Source: Grammothele lineata | Taxonomy: Eukaryota > Basidiomycota > Agaricomycetes > Polyporales > Polyporaceae | DNA: 64,000 nucleotides | NCBI GenBank assembly: GCA_002150815.3 | Contig: NDFF03000398.1 | Span: 248,001-312,000 of the forward strand | Reading direction: 5' to 3' | In this document: positions 1-10,752 of the stretch, in pieces | Numbering within the stretch: position 1 is the first letter of the stretch | Layout of the letters: each line of letters begins with the position of its first letter | Notes under the pieces: generated by a model | Databases searched by the model: none | Told to the model about the DNA's origin: nothing | The model's input: the letters and a program-made list of their open reading frames with translations, nothing else | Position numbers and translations under genes: made by a program

Positions 1-1342
1 AACGTCTTGCGCAAGCCCTTGGCGAGAGCAGGTGCGTTTCTGATGATGGTTACCCCCAAGCGTTTTGTAACATCGTTGTATTAGGACTGCTGAAGAGGCA
101 CTTCTCAAGCGTTGCTCGCACTTCGACCTCGACACTAAGGACAAAGAGAATGCGATGAAGGCTTGCGAAGTCATCGTTGCTGAACGCAAGGCGCAATGCG
201 ATGACTGCGAGAAGGATCTCCGCAAGAAGGTTGTCCAAGGTGTGAAGAAGGATAAGGAGATCGGCAAGGTCCCTGAGGAGTCGCTATTCCGCGAGTTCGT
301 CCGCGTTGCTCGCACTGAGGGAGTGGGGGACAAGGAGGCTACTGAGTTAGTCCTAAAGATTCTCGACGACGCCGGTGCCCCTACTGCCCTCAAGACCTCT
401 GCGACCAAAGTTGGGGACGCCGTCCGGAAAGGCAGCAAAAACAGCGACCTCCCCAAAAAGACGCAAGAACTTATCTGGGAGCACCGTGAACACACGCACG
501 AGATCCGTCGTGTCATGAAGGAGCTCGTTGGCCGCATCCGCTCGCTACGGTACTTCACGGTTGTCCGCGACCTCCAGAGACAGGCCGACAAGCCGCAGAC
601 CGCTAGTTGCCCCGCATGCGGCCGTGAAGAGGTCCCTCCAGAAGAAGTTGCAGTACTTTCTTCTTGTGGTCATGTCGGCTGCTATGCGTGCGTCATGGCG
701 TGCGCGGAGCGGGAGGAGTGTGTCTATGCGGCGTCAGGGGCGTGCATGGCTGCAGCCCGCGTCATCAACGTCGTCAAGGGCGAGACTCTTGGTGTCGATG
801 ACGTTGCTCGAGACGGGCAAGGCCGTCACTACGGCCGCAAGCTGGAGATGATCATGGACTTGATCAAGTGCGTCTCCTCTTGTCTCTTCTCCCGTCCTTC
901 ATATTGACTCAATGATTGCAGGAACAAGATCCCCAAGAACGAACGCGTTCTTCTCTTCGTTCAGTTTGGGGACCTCACCGCGAAGGTCGCGCAGGCCTTG
1001 GAGGCGAACAAGATTGCGTTCCTCGAGATCAAGGGCTCCGCGTCTGTCAAGAGCAAGAGCCTCGAGAAGTTCCAGAACGACAGCAAGGAACGTGTGCTCC
1101 TGCTGAACGTGACGGACGAGAGCGCGAGCGGCGCAAATTTGACATCGGCCAACCATGCGATTTTCCTCTCCCCCCTTCTTACTCAGAGTCAGGAGGACTA
1201 CGACGCGTCCGAGACGCAAGCCATCGGTCGTATCCGGCGTTACGGTCAGCTGAAGCACGTCAACATCTGGCGTTTCTTAAGCATGAACACCATCGATGTC
1301 GAGATCTACGAACAGCGCGCGAAGCAGAAGGTGGATTCATAG
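1..1342 (+). CDS. RING/SNF2-type helicase, C-terminal part (5' partial)
   Basis: This is the 3' end of a larger gene whose start lies before the window. Three exons are readable: about 1-31, 85-867 and 922-1342, split by short GT-AG introns (32-84 and 868-921). The encoded part has a basic, Cys-containing segment, then a RING-like zinc finger (CPACG, then CGHVGCYAC), then a helicase C-terminal domain. That domain contains an ESASGANL motif V and a QAIGRIRRYGQ motif VI with the ATPase arginines. This order fits SNF2-superfamily translocases of the RAD5/SHPRH type, which remodel chromatin or act as ubiquitin ligases in damage tolerance. The ATP-binding lobe would be upstream and cannot be seen. 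The distal metal-binding pair of the RING is atypical (CVYAASGAC rather than CxxC). The family assignment is good; the exact orthologue is not settled. Confidence 0.8.
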
Positions 1343-1575
1343 GTTTCAATCTATCGTGTATCTTTCGTCCCAATGTTGTGAAGTGCTGTTTCTTCGTTTT
1401 GAATGTGCTATCGATCGTCTACCGCTGACATAATATGTACAATGTATATACCTCTTGGCTACTATGGGATGATTGCAGCTGTTTCGTTACCGTCCACTAC
1501 CTAGGGGGCTCAAAGGGAAATTGCCTTGAAGTGCGACGAATTGGTGGTTGCCGGAAGTAATCAAAAACAGAAAAG

Positions 1576-1649
1576 TGAGCCGACCCAGGTTCGAACTGAG
1601 GACCTTCTGTGTGTTAGACAGATGCGATAACCAACTACGCCATCGGCCC
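1576..1649 (-). tRNA. tRNA-Val (AAC)
   Basis: The minus strand folds as a complete 74-nt cloverleaf: a 7-bp acceptor stem with one G-U pair, D arm, a 5-bp anticodon stem around loop CTAACAC, a 5-nt variable loop and a T arm with TTCGAAC. Anticodon AAC reads valine GTT codons (GTC by wobble after A-to-I editing). There is no intron. Runs of T on the minus strand just beyond the 3' end (about 1565-1574) fit a Pol III terminator. CCA is not encoded, as expected for a nuclear tRNA. Confidence 0.93.
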
Positions 1650-2869
1650 ATGTATGGTCGCGCTAACAGTTCAACCACAACCGGCTCTTTGCCAGACCTT
1701 GCCGAGCCCACACTCAGAGCGCGTGTCGCTGGGCCGGCAACCTCGTCTTTCTTCCTCAAGGCTAGCCCGCACTATGTCAGACATAGACTATTCAGGTCAA
1801 ATCCACCCATAATATCATTGTAAATTGCTGACATGCAGCTCTATTATCTACAGATCGTCGAAGGATCGGCGGGTGAATGATCGACAAGTTATTGGAGTTA
1901 TATTAGACGTATTCCGACAGAGCCCCATCGAAGACAGGGAGCAAATCGAAGTCCCGGCAGTATGTTAGCTCCTTTCACTTCTTACATGGATCGACCGTCT
2001 ACTTATCTCTCATTATATCATTATCGCTAGTGCAGGTCGTGACACTATACGCTGACGGAGCCGTGCACAGACTTCGAACTTGGACCTTGACAGCCTCCTG
2101 CTGGCCGAGGTTGGGCTCGATTTCAGTCGCGACCCATTCCTATGCCATACTCGGCAAATTATCGAACAATGGTACAGCGCTTACTTTGACACGACTAACA
2201 GTCCAACCGTCCTAGATCATGGTACTCTGGTACCGTGCCGCGAGTTCTGAGCGTACTTATTCTTCTGACCTGCGGAGGGTACGTACCCGTCGCTGGCTGG
2301 TACATACCCGCTACTGGTGCGGCCTTTACGTCACGACTTCAGGGTTGAATGAACGTATCCGTAGGTCAATTATTAATGACGATGTCGGACTTCGTCGCAT
2401 CGTAGGGTAAGTGGAAATCTTGATATGAATGCCTAGAAAATACACACATTGGGTTTTTTATCTGGTCCTGAATTTACGCACCTCTCAGAGATTTCGAGCT
2501 GGATATGCCTCAACGTGGCCACGTACAATATCGAGAAGCCGTCCTTGACAAAACTATGCCTCCTTCACGCTGTTGTGTCTCGTGAACAAAGCAGCCATCC
2601 CAATGTCCGACATGAAAGCGATCCATTCATTCTGAAAGTCCGATCGGAATGTGATTACTATCACGGTGCTTGTTGTCTCCGCTAAACTCCGTACCGTTGC
2701 TGCGTATTTCGGGGACTTTTACTAACAGTCTAAACAGGACCCACATCCAACGCCGTAACCATGCATAGCAGGTAACGTCAGCCTATATAAGCTCGAATGT
2801 ATCTGAACTCTGTTACACTCAGGAAATTCCAAGCCTTCGACGCCTCCCTAACAATCTAATACCTACTCA
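1650..2869. other. Gene-poor stretch with an unrecognised reading-frame fragment
   Basis: No complete gene can be supported. On the + strand, 2056-2250 is an open frame of 64 codons bounded by stops, without a good ATG. Its composition is protein-like (it contains LLLAEVGLDFSRDPF and IIEQWYSAYFDTT). It could be one exon of an unrecognised gene or a decayed fragment; I cannot name a family. The remainder, including an open frame at 2449-2685, shows nothing recognisable. Confidence 0.3.
2784..2790 (+). promoter_or_regulatory. TATA-like box before SDR copy 1
   Basis: TATATAA lies about 80 nt upstream of the ATG at 2870, a plausible core-promoter position for a fungal gene. The inverted paralogue also has an A/T-rich TATA-like run about 50 nt upstream of its start. 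Assigned by position only. Confidence 0.4.
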
Positions 2870-4003
2870 ATGCCTTCATACGCCGTGATCGGTGCCTCCA
2901 AAGGGATCGGGCTCGAGTACGTCCGCCAGTTGGTAAGTAGCATCTTAGTCCCCGTATCATACCCCGCCAACATTCGCTCGTTTCGCATTCACTCGCGTTA
3001 ACTAGGCGGCCAAGCCTGGCTCAACCGTCTTCGCCGTCGTCCGGAATGCACGCTCTTCGAAACATCTCGCCACAGCTGCCAAAGGGCTGAGCAATGTTCA
3101 CATTATCGAAGCGGACGTAGCAGACTATCCTTCGCTCCAGGTTTGTGTCTTCCTCGTTCCATTCTGATATCTACGCAATGCTAATGATGTTCTACGCCTA
3201 CGCACTAGCGTGCAGCTCGAGCAGTATCGGACGTCACCGGCGGCACGCTTGATGTTCTCGTCCATAACGCCGCGCGCATGGACCGGGATTCCGTCCATAA
3301 AGGATTCAATTCCTTGTAAGGTTATGTCTTCGCAGTATCGTCGAAATAGCTTACACTGGGATTCTCTAGTGCCACGATGGACGAGCTGGACGCCGACTTC
3401 ACCACTTCCGTGTGTCTCCTAAGGCTCCCTTGCGAGCGTCATTTTCGAGTCAGTTGACTGACCCCTCTACAGTTCAAAATCAACGCCCTCGGAGTCGTCC
3501 ACGCAATTGAGGCCTTCCTCCCCCTCCTCCGCGCAAGATCCGCCAAGCGCATCGCCGTGGTGGGAACCGCAGGTGTTGACCCTAAGTTCATCCTCGGCGT
3601 CGGGATTGGGGACATGGCGGCGTACGGGATGACCAAGGCCGCCGCACTCGTCGCGACTGTCAAATTTGCAGTCAACCTCGCCTCTGAGGGCTTCACCATC
3701 GTGACCATCAGCCCTGGGCTCGTCGACACGTCGGGCACGGTTGGAGATACGCGTAAGTAGTCGTGTTCTCTTCGATAACACCTTTTGCTCTCGTCTGATT
3801 GTGGATGTGCTGCAGCGGACCCCAAGGATCGTGAAAGGTTAGCGGAAATAGGAGAAGCGAATGTCAAAGCCGGCTTCCCATCGTTGGATATACAGACGCC
3901 AGAGGAGTCCGTGAGGGCCCAATTGAAGGTGGTGGACGGACTGATGACGTCCGACAACGGGAAGTTCTTCTCGCACACTGGTGGCGAATATCCTTTGTTC
4001 TAA
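2870..4003 (+). CDS. Short-chain dehydrogenase/reductase, copy 1
   Basis: Six exons (2870-2932, 3006-3140, 3209-3315, 3370-3409, 3473-3752, 3816-4003) give a protein of about 270 residues, the usual single-domain SDR size. The N-terminus has the dinucleotide-binding motif GASKGIG at residues 8-14, then VLVHNAA (the NNAG-type motif), then the catalytic YGMTK (YxxxK) and ISPGLVDT after the active site. These mark a cytosolic NAD(P)-dependent oxidoreductase; the substrate cannot be inferred. Where classical SDRs have the catalytic Ser, this protein reads VGTAG, so a Thr may stand in. The unknown gene at 4560 follows on the same strand. The same two families recur at 21.4-23.8 kb, where the SDR has identical exon lengths. 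Confidence 0.9.
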
Positions 4004-4559
4004 GGGAGTGACGATCGTACATACTGTATGATGATTATACTGTCTCAGCCCACTTCTTTGAGGTCGTGACGGACGTGCAGAGTGTCAAAGCGCACAACGA
4101 GAGATAAGTTCATGGTCACCTATGGCGGAGGACGTTAAACGAGGAGATGGCGCCATTTCACTGCACAAATCCGTATCTGCGTAAGACGCTGAGTGCCCGA
4201 GAGCACGAGGCGGATGGGGAGGCACAGCGTGTAAGGAAGAAACGGTTCGGATTTGGATGACTCGCCTAGCCTCCGCGGGTCACTGCGGTATCTCAAGCGC
4301 GTGATGACGTCACGCGTCATCCCAAGTTCGCATTCCAAACGCCCACACTTAGGCTTGACGCGTACCTCCGACGGCGACCAAGTCATCACAGCACGTACAG
4401 TTTGAATAGCCTCCTGAACAGCTCGAAGGGAAATACCCTCTCAACAGTTTCGATTACTTTCCGTTCTTAAACTTTCCCTTACATATTACGGCTGCCAGTT
4501 GGCTACGCGCACCCGCTCCTCTTTGACGTTGCCTTTATCGAGTCGCTGCCCCCCCTAGT
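4004..4559. other. Intergenic, SDR copy 1 to partner gene
   Basis: No gene is seen here. The stretch presumably holds the 3' end of the SDR transcript and the promoter of the downstream gene. No TATA box or repeat is convincing. Confidence 0.5.
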
Positions 4560-5337
4560 ATGAAGTGTTCCAGGAATCCGCTCAACGTCCCCCCCACTGC
4601 CCCTTTTGCGCCTGCTGACGGGCAGAAATATAGATCCGAGGTTCGTTTGTTGAAATCTCTTCTATCTTCAAGTTCACCCGCTCAATTTGAATGTGGCCTA
4701 GGACTTTGAGCGCGTCTTTGCACAACAACCTCTCGAGGGCAAGCCCCTTCCCGTGTGCCTCCTACCCGACCGCTCTTCCGCTCTCAGGCCGCCCTTGCTC
4801 CGCTATGGATGGAAACTCGGCAGTGAAAAGATGATGCAAGTCGTCTTCGACCACTTCCCGGATGTTGTAGCCAAATGGCACTACCCCGGAGCGGAGTGGG
4901 TGGACGACAAGAGCAGTGGGCTATCAATACTCCCCGGCCAGCCGGGATGGTTCATGAGCCCGTACCACACCATCCTCAGCGCCGAGTTCATCGATGAGCT
5001 CTGCAAGTACATCGGTCTCGGGGTGGAATACAACTTCTTCATGTCCGCCGAGTTCCTACGAGACGGCTGTGGGGTCGCTGATTTCGGCTTGTCCGTTGGA
5101 ACAAACTATCGGATGATAGTCGACGACAAGGCGATATCCGATCTGAAAGCGCTCTTTTCGATCGATGAAGAACCCAAGTGGTATTTGGATCATGAGATAT
5201 GGAAATGGCGTCGCGTAGATCCCAGCAAAGCAGGTACGTTGCGCGGCGTTGACCGCTCGTGCCCAGATGAAGCTCACATCACTCCAGTGCCCCAATTCAC
5301 TGTTCCGTTAACCTCGTCTGCAAGCTCTACTGCTTAA
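4560..5337 (+). CDS. Unknown SDR-partner family protein, copy 1
   Basis: Three exons (4560-4640, 4702-5233, 5288-5337) encode about 220 residues. I do not recognise the family. The protein has no signal peptide, no membrane segment and no known catalytic motif. A second copy at 21379 shares both intron positions and many blocks, including RVFAQQP, PDRSS, LRPPLL.YGWKLG, MSPY.T, LSVGTNY or LSIGTNY, and KWYLD. That conservation argues for a real, constrained protein. The last intron is 54 nt, so the frame also stays open through it; splicing is inferred from the paralogue. It follows the SDR on the same strand, but the pairing may be only positional. It could be an Agaricomycete-specific protein. 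Confidence 0.75.
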
Positions 5338-5715
5338 GGGAATTTCTTTGACTGACGCTACGCCGAGGATCGGTGCATTCATAGCGCCGAGGCCTTTCTA
5401 GACGTGGAAAGGCAACCCTGATGAGCTATGGACATGTCTTGAACGTCTTTTTGCGTTGAATGAGAGCCTTCGTGCTACGAATGGTTGATGGCCGACCTCA
5501 CAAAGCTTTCAAACTTTGACGCACAAGATTGCAGCGATAGCTGATTCAACGTCACCTTGCACTTGTCCGCTGTTTGTGCGACTTACGAGCGTGGCATATA
5601 TACGATATCCCCACACGCCGCTGCCTTTACACACTCTGAAGCCGGGGTGGTCCATTGTGCTAAACATTGTAAACAGCTAGACAGCGATGGATCATGTATA
5701 ACACACGAAGAGGCG
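5338..5715. other. Intergenic, convergent 3' ends
   Basis: This lies between the 3' ends of the partner gene (+) and the RFC gene (-). No conserved open frame, repeat or RNA structure was noticed. Confidence 0.5.
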
Positions 5716-7154
5716 TCAAGGGTCCTTCGCGGACAGCTCCACAGCGTGCTTGAACGCCCCGAGCAGCGCCGTGAACTGCAGCTTCTCGCTCCCGCCCGTC
5801 GACAATCGGTGCCTGCAAGCGCGGATCAGCAACGACAGCCTGAGCGGACGGAAGTGAGAGGGGGGACGCACTCGGTCGTGGCGAGGAAGTCGAGCAGGTA
5901 TATGCGCGCGTGCGGCTTGAAGTTGATCGTCTCGATGTACTCGTACGCGCCGTTGATGAGGTCGGGCAGCGCGAGCCCCCGGTCTGTCTTCAGTGCCGAG
6001 ATCACTGTAGCCACGTAACTTCGTTATACGTGATACTAGGGCAGTTAGCGGAGGGGGGACTAACTGTTGTACGACGTGGTAAAGTCGTCTTGGAGCATCG
6101 AGTTGACGATGGTCTCTATGTCCGCGGGCTGGGGGTTCCCGGTGCAGTTGTAGATCTCGGCCTCGCCCGTGAGCTCGTACGCGGCGTGGCACGCTTGGAG
6201 GATGTTGAGCGCGCGCCGCATGTCGCCCTTGGATAGCTTGAGCAGCGCCTGCTTGCCCTCGGGCATGATTTTCACCCTACGAGAGTCCATCAGTCAGTCG
6301 TCGTCGTGTCAGCATTCTCCGCGTGTACACATTAGCGACGTACCCTTCGGCCTCGATGACACTATCGACGCGCCTCTCGACCTCGGCCGTCGGGAGGGGC
6401 GAGAAGCGGAAGCGCGTGCACCGACTCTGCACGGCGGGGATGATCTTGTTCACGTAGTTGCAGATGATGCAGAAGCGGACGTTGCGCGTGTACTGCTCGA
6501 TCACGCGGCGGAGCGCGGCCTGCGCGGCGGTCGTCATCATGTCCGCCTCGTCGAGGATGATGAGCTTGTAGCCTTTGGAGTAGAGCGTGCGCGTCTCGGC
6601 GAAGTTCTTGATTTGCTCGCGTACGACGTCGATGCCGCGGTCGTCGGAGGCGTTCAGCTGTGCGCAGGGAGGTCAGCAGGGAGTTAGAGGGGAATGTGGA
6701 GGAGAGGGGACGCGCTTCGAGGATCTGTTTCCGGAATCCGGGACCATATATTCGACGCGCAACGGCGAGGATGGTGGATGTCTTTCCTGTCCCCGGAGGC
6801 CCGTAGAACAGCAAGTGGGGTAACCTATTCTTCTCGATGAACTTCTCGACTGTACGACAGCGCGCTCTTGAACATCCTCGAATGCGCAGGTTGTGCTAGA
6901 GGACTCACTCGTGCCCGTTATATCTTTGTGGGATACGACGTCATCCAGAGTCACTGGACGGTATTTTTCCACCCTGAAAGACGTCAATCACGCGTGAAAC
7001 GCCGAGATACGATAAAGCAGACATACCAAGGCAAGTTCTCCAGATCGTGCACTTGGTCATCTGCGGTGGCTTTCGCCTTGCCCTTGCCTTTTCCCGCTGT
7101 GGGCCATGTGATGGGCTCGTTATCCTCTACACGCATCTCCTCATCGCTATCCAT
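5716..7154 (-). CDS. RFC5: Replication factor C subunit (human RFC5 / yeast Rfc3 type)
   Basis: Seven exons (7027-7154, 6909-6973, 6716-6849, 6344-6657, 6065-6276, 5872-6004, 5716-5812) give 360 residues, close to the family size. The protein is an AAA+ clamp-loader subunit that opens PCNA and loads it on primed DNA. Visible motifs, in order, are ENLPW-VEKYRP, Walker [17 protein letters not shown], Walker B LDEAD, sensor CNYVNK, arginine-finger SRCTRFRF, and GDMRRALN in the lid. The short C-terminal collar domain ends in SAKDP. The order and spacing match human RFC5 better than RFC2 or RFC4. The intron between exons 3 and 4 (6658-6715) appears to use a GC donor. The gene is divergent from the ubiquitin-S27a gene and may share its promoter region. 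Confidence 0.95.
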
Positions 7155-8253
<1,099 letters not shown>

Positions 8254-8656
8254 GCCATCATGCGGGATCATGTCTTCTTGTGCTATGTACTACGCTGTAT
8301 GCATATGACGACCCTGTAGCATCCTCGAGCTTGCAATGCCATTCACTAGCTGCTCCGATGACACCGTGTGTGATTATTTAAGACGCCCGCCATCTCTCCG
8401 AGGAGGGAGCGGAGACCTCGCGACCAATCAGACATTCCCGTTCCGAAAAATGCGCCGTTGCGTCGACGGATCAAGCGCGCGGGATGCATCAGTGCTCGGA
8501 CAGTTGTGCGCCGGGGACCGCCTCGGTCAAAAGCCCGTGAAACATGCATCCGCCCCGCCCACAGCTCGTCGCCAACGCTCCTTGCCCCGCATCCCCCACC
8601 GCCTCCCCACCTTCCCGCCTCCCCGTCATACTCTCCGGCCGCCCCGTCTGGCCACC
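8254..8656. other. Intergenic, S27a to F-box gene
   Basis: The end of this stretch is C-rich and looks like a leader (CCCC/ACC runs up to the GCCACCATG start context at 8657). An open + frame spans it but reads as low-complexity, Pro- and Arg-rich sequence with no family resemblance. No gene is supported. Confidence 0.5.
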
Positions 8657-10329
8657 ATGCACCCCGCGCTGCTCATCGACGAGATCCTCCAGCTCGTGCT
8701 AGACCACTGCGCCGAGCTCGCGACGCCGAGCCCGAGATGGACGTTCGCCCAGCTGGCGAGGTGTTGTAGGGCGTGGAGGGAGCCGGCGCTGGATAGGCTG
8801 TGGGCGCGGATGGACGGGGTCGGGCCGCTCTTGGCTTTGGAGGGCCTGGACGGGAAGATGGTGAGTTGGATTTTCGTGGTATAGTGGTAATAGAGAGAAG
8901 AAGTTTGAGGGGGAGAGGAGATGGTGGCTGGGACGTGCGAGTGAGGGGGATGTCGAATGGAGGAGCTGACGATCATTCGTACGTGCAGGAACGTCACTCG
9001 GAGGTTTTCCTAGCGTACGCTTCCCGAGTGCGGCAGGTCGCCTACAACAAGCCGCCCCCACCACTCATCACCTCCCGCGACGGCCTCGACCTCGAGCCCG
9101 AGCTCGACGGCGCCGAGCCAGTGCTCCCGCGCCTCGAAGCTGTCACACTCGCCTTCGACGGCTGCCTCGCCCCGCCCGGCTGGACCCTCTCCCCCGCCCT
9201 CACGCGCGCGAGCGTCAACGTCGGCTTCCACGCGCCCCGGACCCCCTCAGCTGGCTCCGCGCAGCAAACGCTCCTCGACCGCGCCGCCTCCGCCGCGCGC
9301 CTCCTCCTCCTCCTTGCCCGCGCCCACTCCCGCCTGCGCACGCTGCACGTCCGCGGGCGCATGACCGACTCGCTGAACGACGCGGTGGCGCGGCTCACGC
9401 ACCTGAGGAGCTTGACGCTCCACGCGGGGTGCTACGTCGCTGCGGGGACGCTTGCGGCGCTCGCGGGCTTCCCGGAGTTGGAGGAGCTGGACGTGCATGT
9501 GCCGCAGGTCGACGTTGGGGCGTTCGAGGATGCGCTTTCTTTGGATGGGCGAGACGGACAGGGGCGGGGGTCCTTCTTGGGGTTGAGGAAGTTGGCGATG
9601 AGGGCGCAGGGGCAGCTCCTCGCTAAGGTGTTGGAGCTGCTGCCTGTAGGGACGCTCGAGAGCCTTCGAGTGGACCTCGAGCCGTGCCCTCGGGGCATCT
9701 ATGGACGGGAGGGGCATGTCCGCCCCGTGCTCGAGGTGCTCGCGCAGAAGGCGGCGCGGAGCCTACGCGTGCTGGCGCTCGAGGACCGCACGGCGCCCCC
9801 GCAGGGTGACCAGGAGGGCGGGTGGTACACGCTGGACGTCCTCGCGCCCCTCGCGGGCGTGAAAGGCCTCCGGAGCGTCACGCTCCCGCACCCGGACCTG
9901 CGCGACGAGGACCTAGTGGCGCTGGGACGGTGGTGGCCTGAGCTGAGGGTGCTGCACTTGGGGACGCGGGACGCGGAGGGCGACGGTCACCATCTGGACG
10001 AGGAGGGAGAGGCTCAGGAAGAGAGCGAGGTGCCCCCGTGGAAGGGGCGCATGACGCCCGCCGCGTACGGCGTCGCGGCGCGGGCGTTCCCGCGTCTCGA
10101 GAGCCTCGCGCTCCCTGCGTACCCGCCGTCGAGTGCGGACGCGGGCTTTGAGAGCATGGCGGGTCGCGTGCGGAGCGGTGTAAGGCAGTTGACTGTCGGA
10201 GACGTGCCCGAGGCGGATGCGAGGGCGGAGGGGGTGGTGGACGCGCTCGTGAAGCTGTTCCCGTCCCTTGAGACGCTGGAGTGCCCGGTGGCAGCAGTTG
10301 CTGAGCGGTTTGAGACCGTTCGGACGTAA
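8657..10329 (+). CDS. F-box protein with leucine-rich C-terminal region
   Basis: Two exons (8657-8860 and 8989-10329) give about 514 residues. The N-terminus reads as an F-box-type helical domain (LLIDEILQLVLDHC, then FAQLARCCRAWREPALDRLW), which would bind Skp1 in an SCF ubiquitin ligase. The remainder has irregular Leu-rich segments such as LTHLRSLTLHAG, FPELEELDVHV and LESLRVDLEP, typical of the substrate-binding half of fungal F-box proteins. The start at 8657 has a strong ATG context (GCCACCATGC). The intron (8861-8988) is longer than most here. The stop overlaps a perfect donor-like GTAAGT, so a further exon is possible but not needed. The region is very GC-rich. Confidence 0.8.
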
Positions 10330-10752
10330 GTTAAGATCATCGAGTCTGATAGATGGGCTGCATAGACATAGACTGCATCATAGATTTTGGCTTAGAGGCT
10401 TCGCGTAGACGTACCGTATACTACAGGCTATAGATCGTAGATCGCTAGACACGTAGATCTCACCCCATACCCTGTCCCTCGTCTAGACTTAGAGCAGATA
10501 TAGATGCCTGGACACGCATGTTTGCGATCGCGCAGATGCCAGTGGACGGTGCTATTAGCGCGGTGGTTTTGAGCAAGATGAAGGTGAGACGCCGATTAGG
10601 TGATCGCGGGAGCGCGACGCGTCGACGAAACCGGCGTCGTCAAGTGACTTGCCCCGAGCCACAACCCTGCGACTCTCGTCCGACAACTCTCTTCCGCTGC
10701 ACCTCTCTCCTCTACAACTACATCCGCCGCTCTTTTCTCCCCTCGCTGTATC
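10330..10752. other. Intergenic, promoter of the coiled-coil gene
   Basis: The first half has AT-rich runs of TAGA and ATAGA words (about 10340-10510). The last 100 nt are pyrimidine-rich, as expected before a fungal start codon. No gene is seen. Confidence 0.45.

Noticed and set aside
10320..10340. GTAAGT at the F-box gene stop as a splice donor
   Set aside because: No in-frame downstream exon with family features was found; the stop gives a complete protein.
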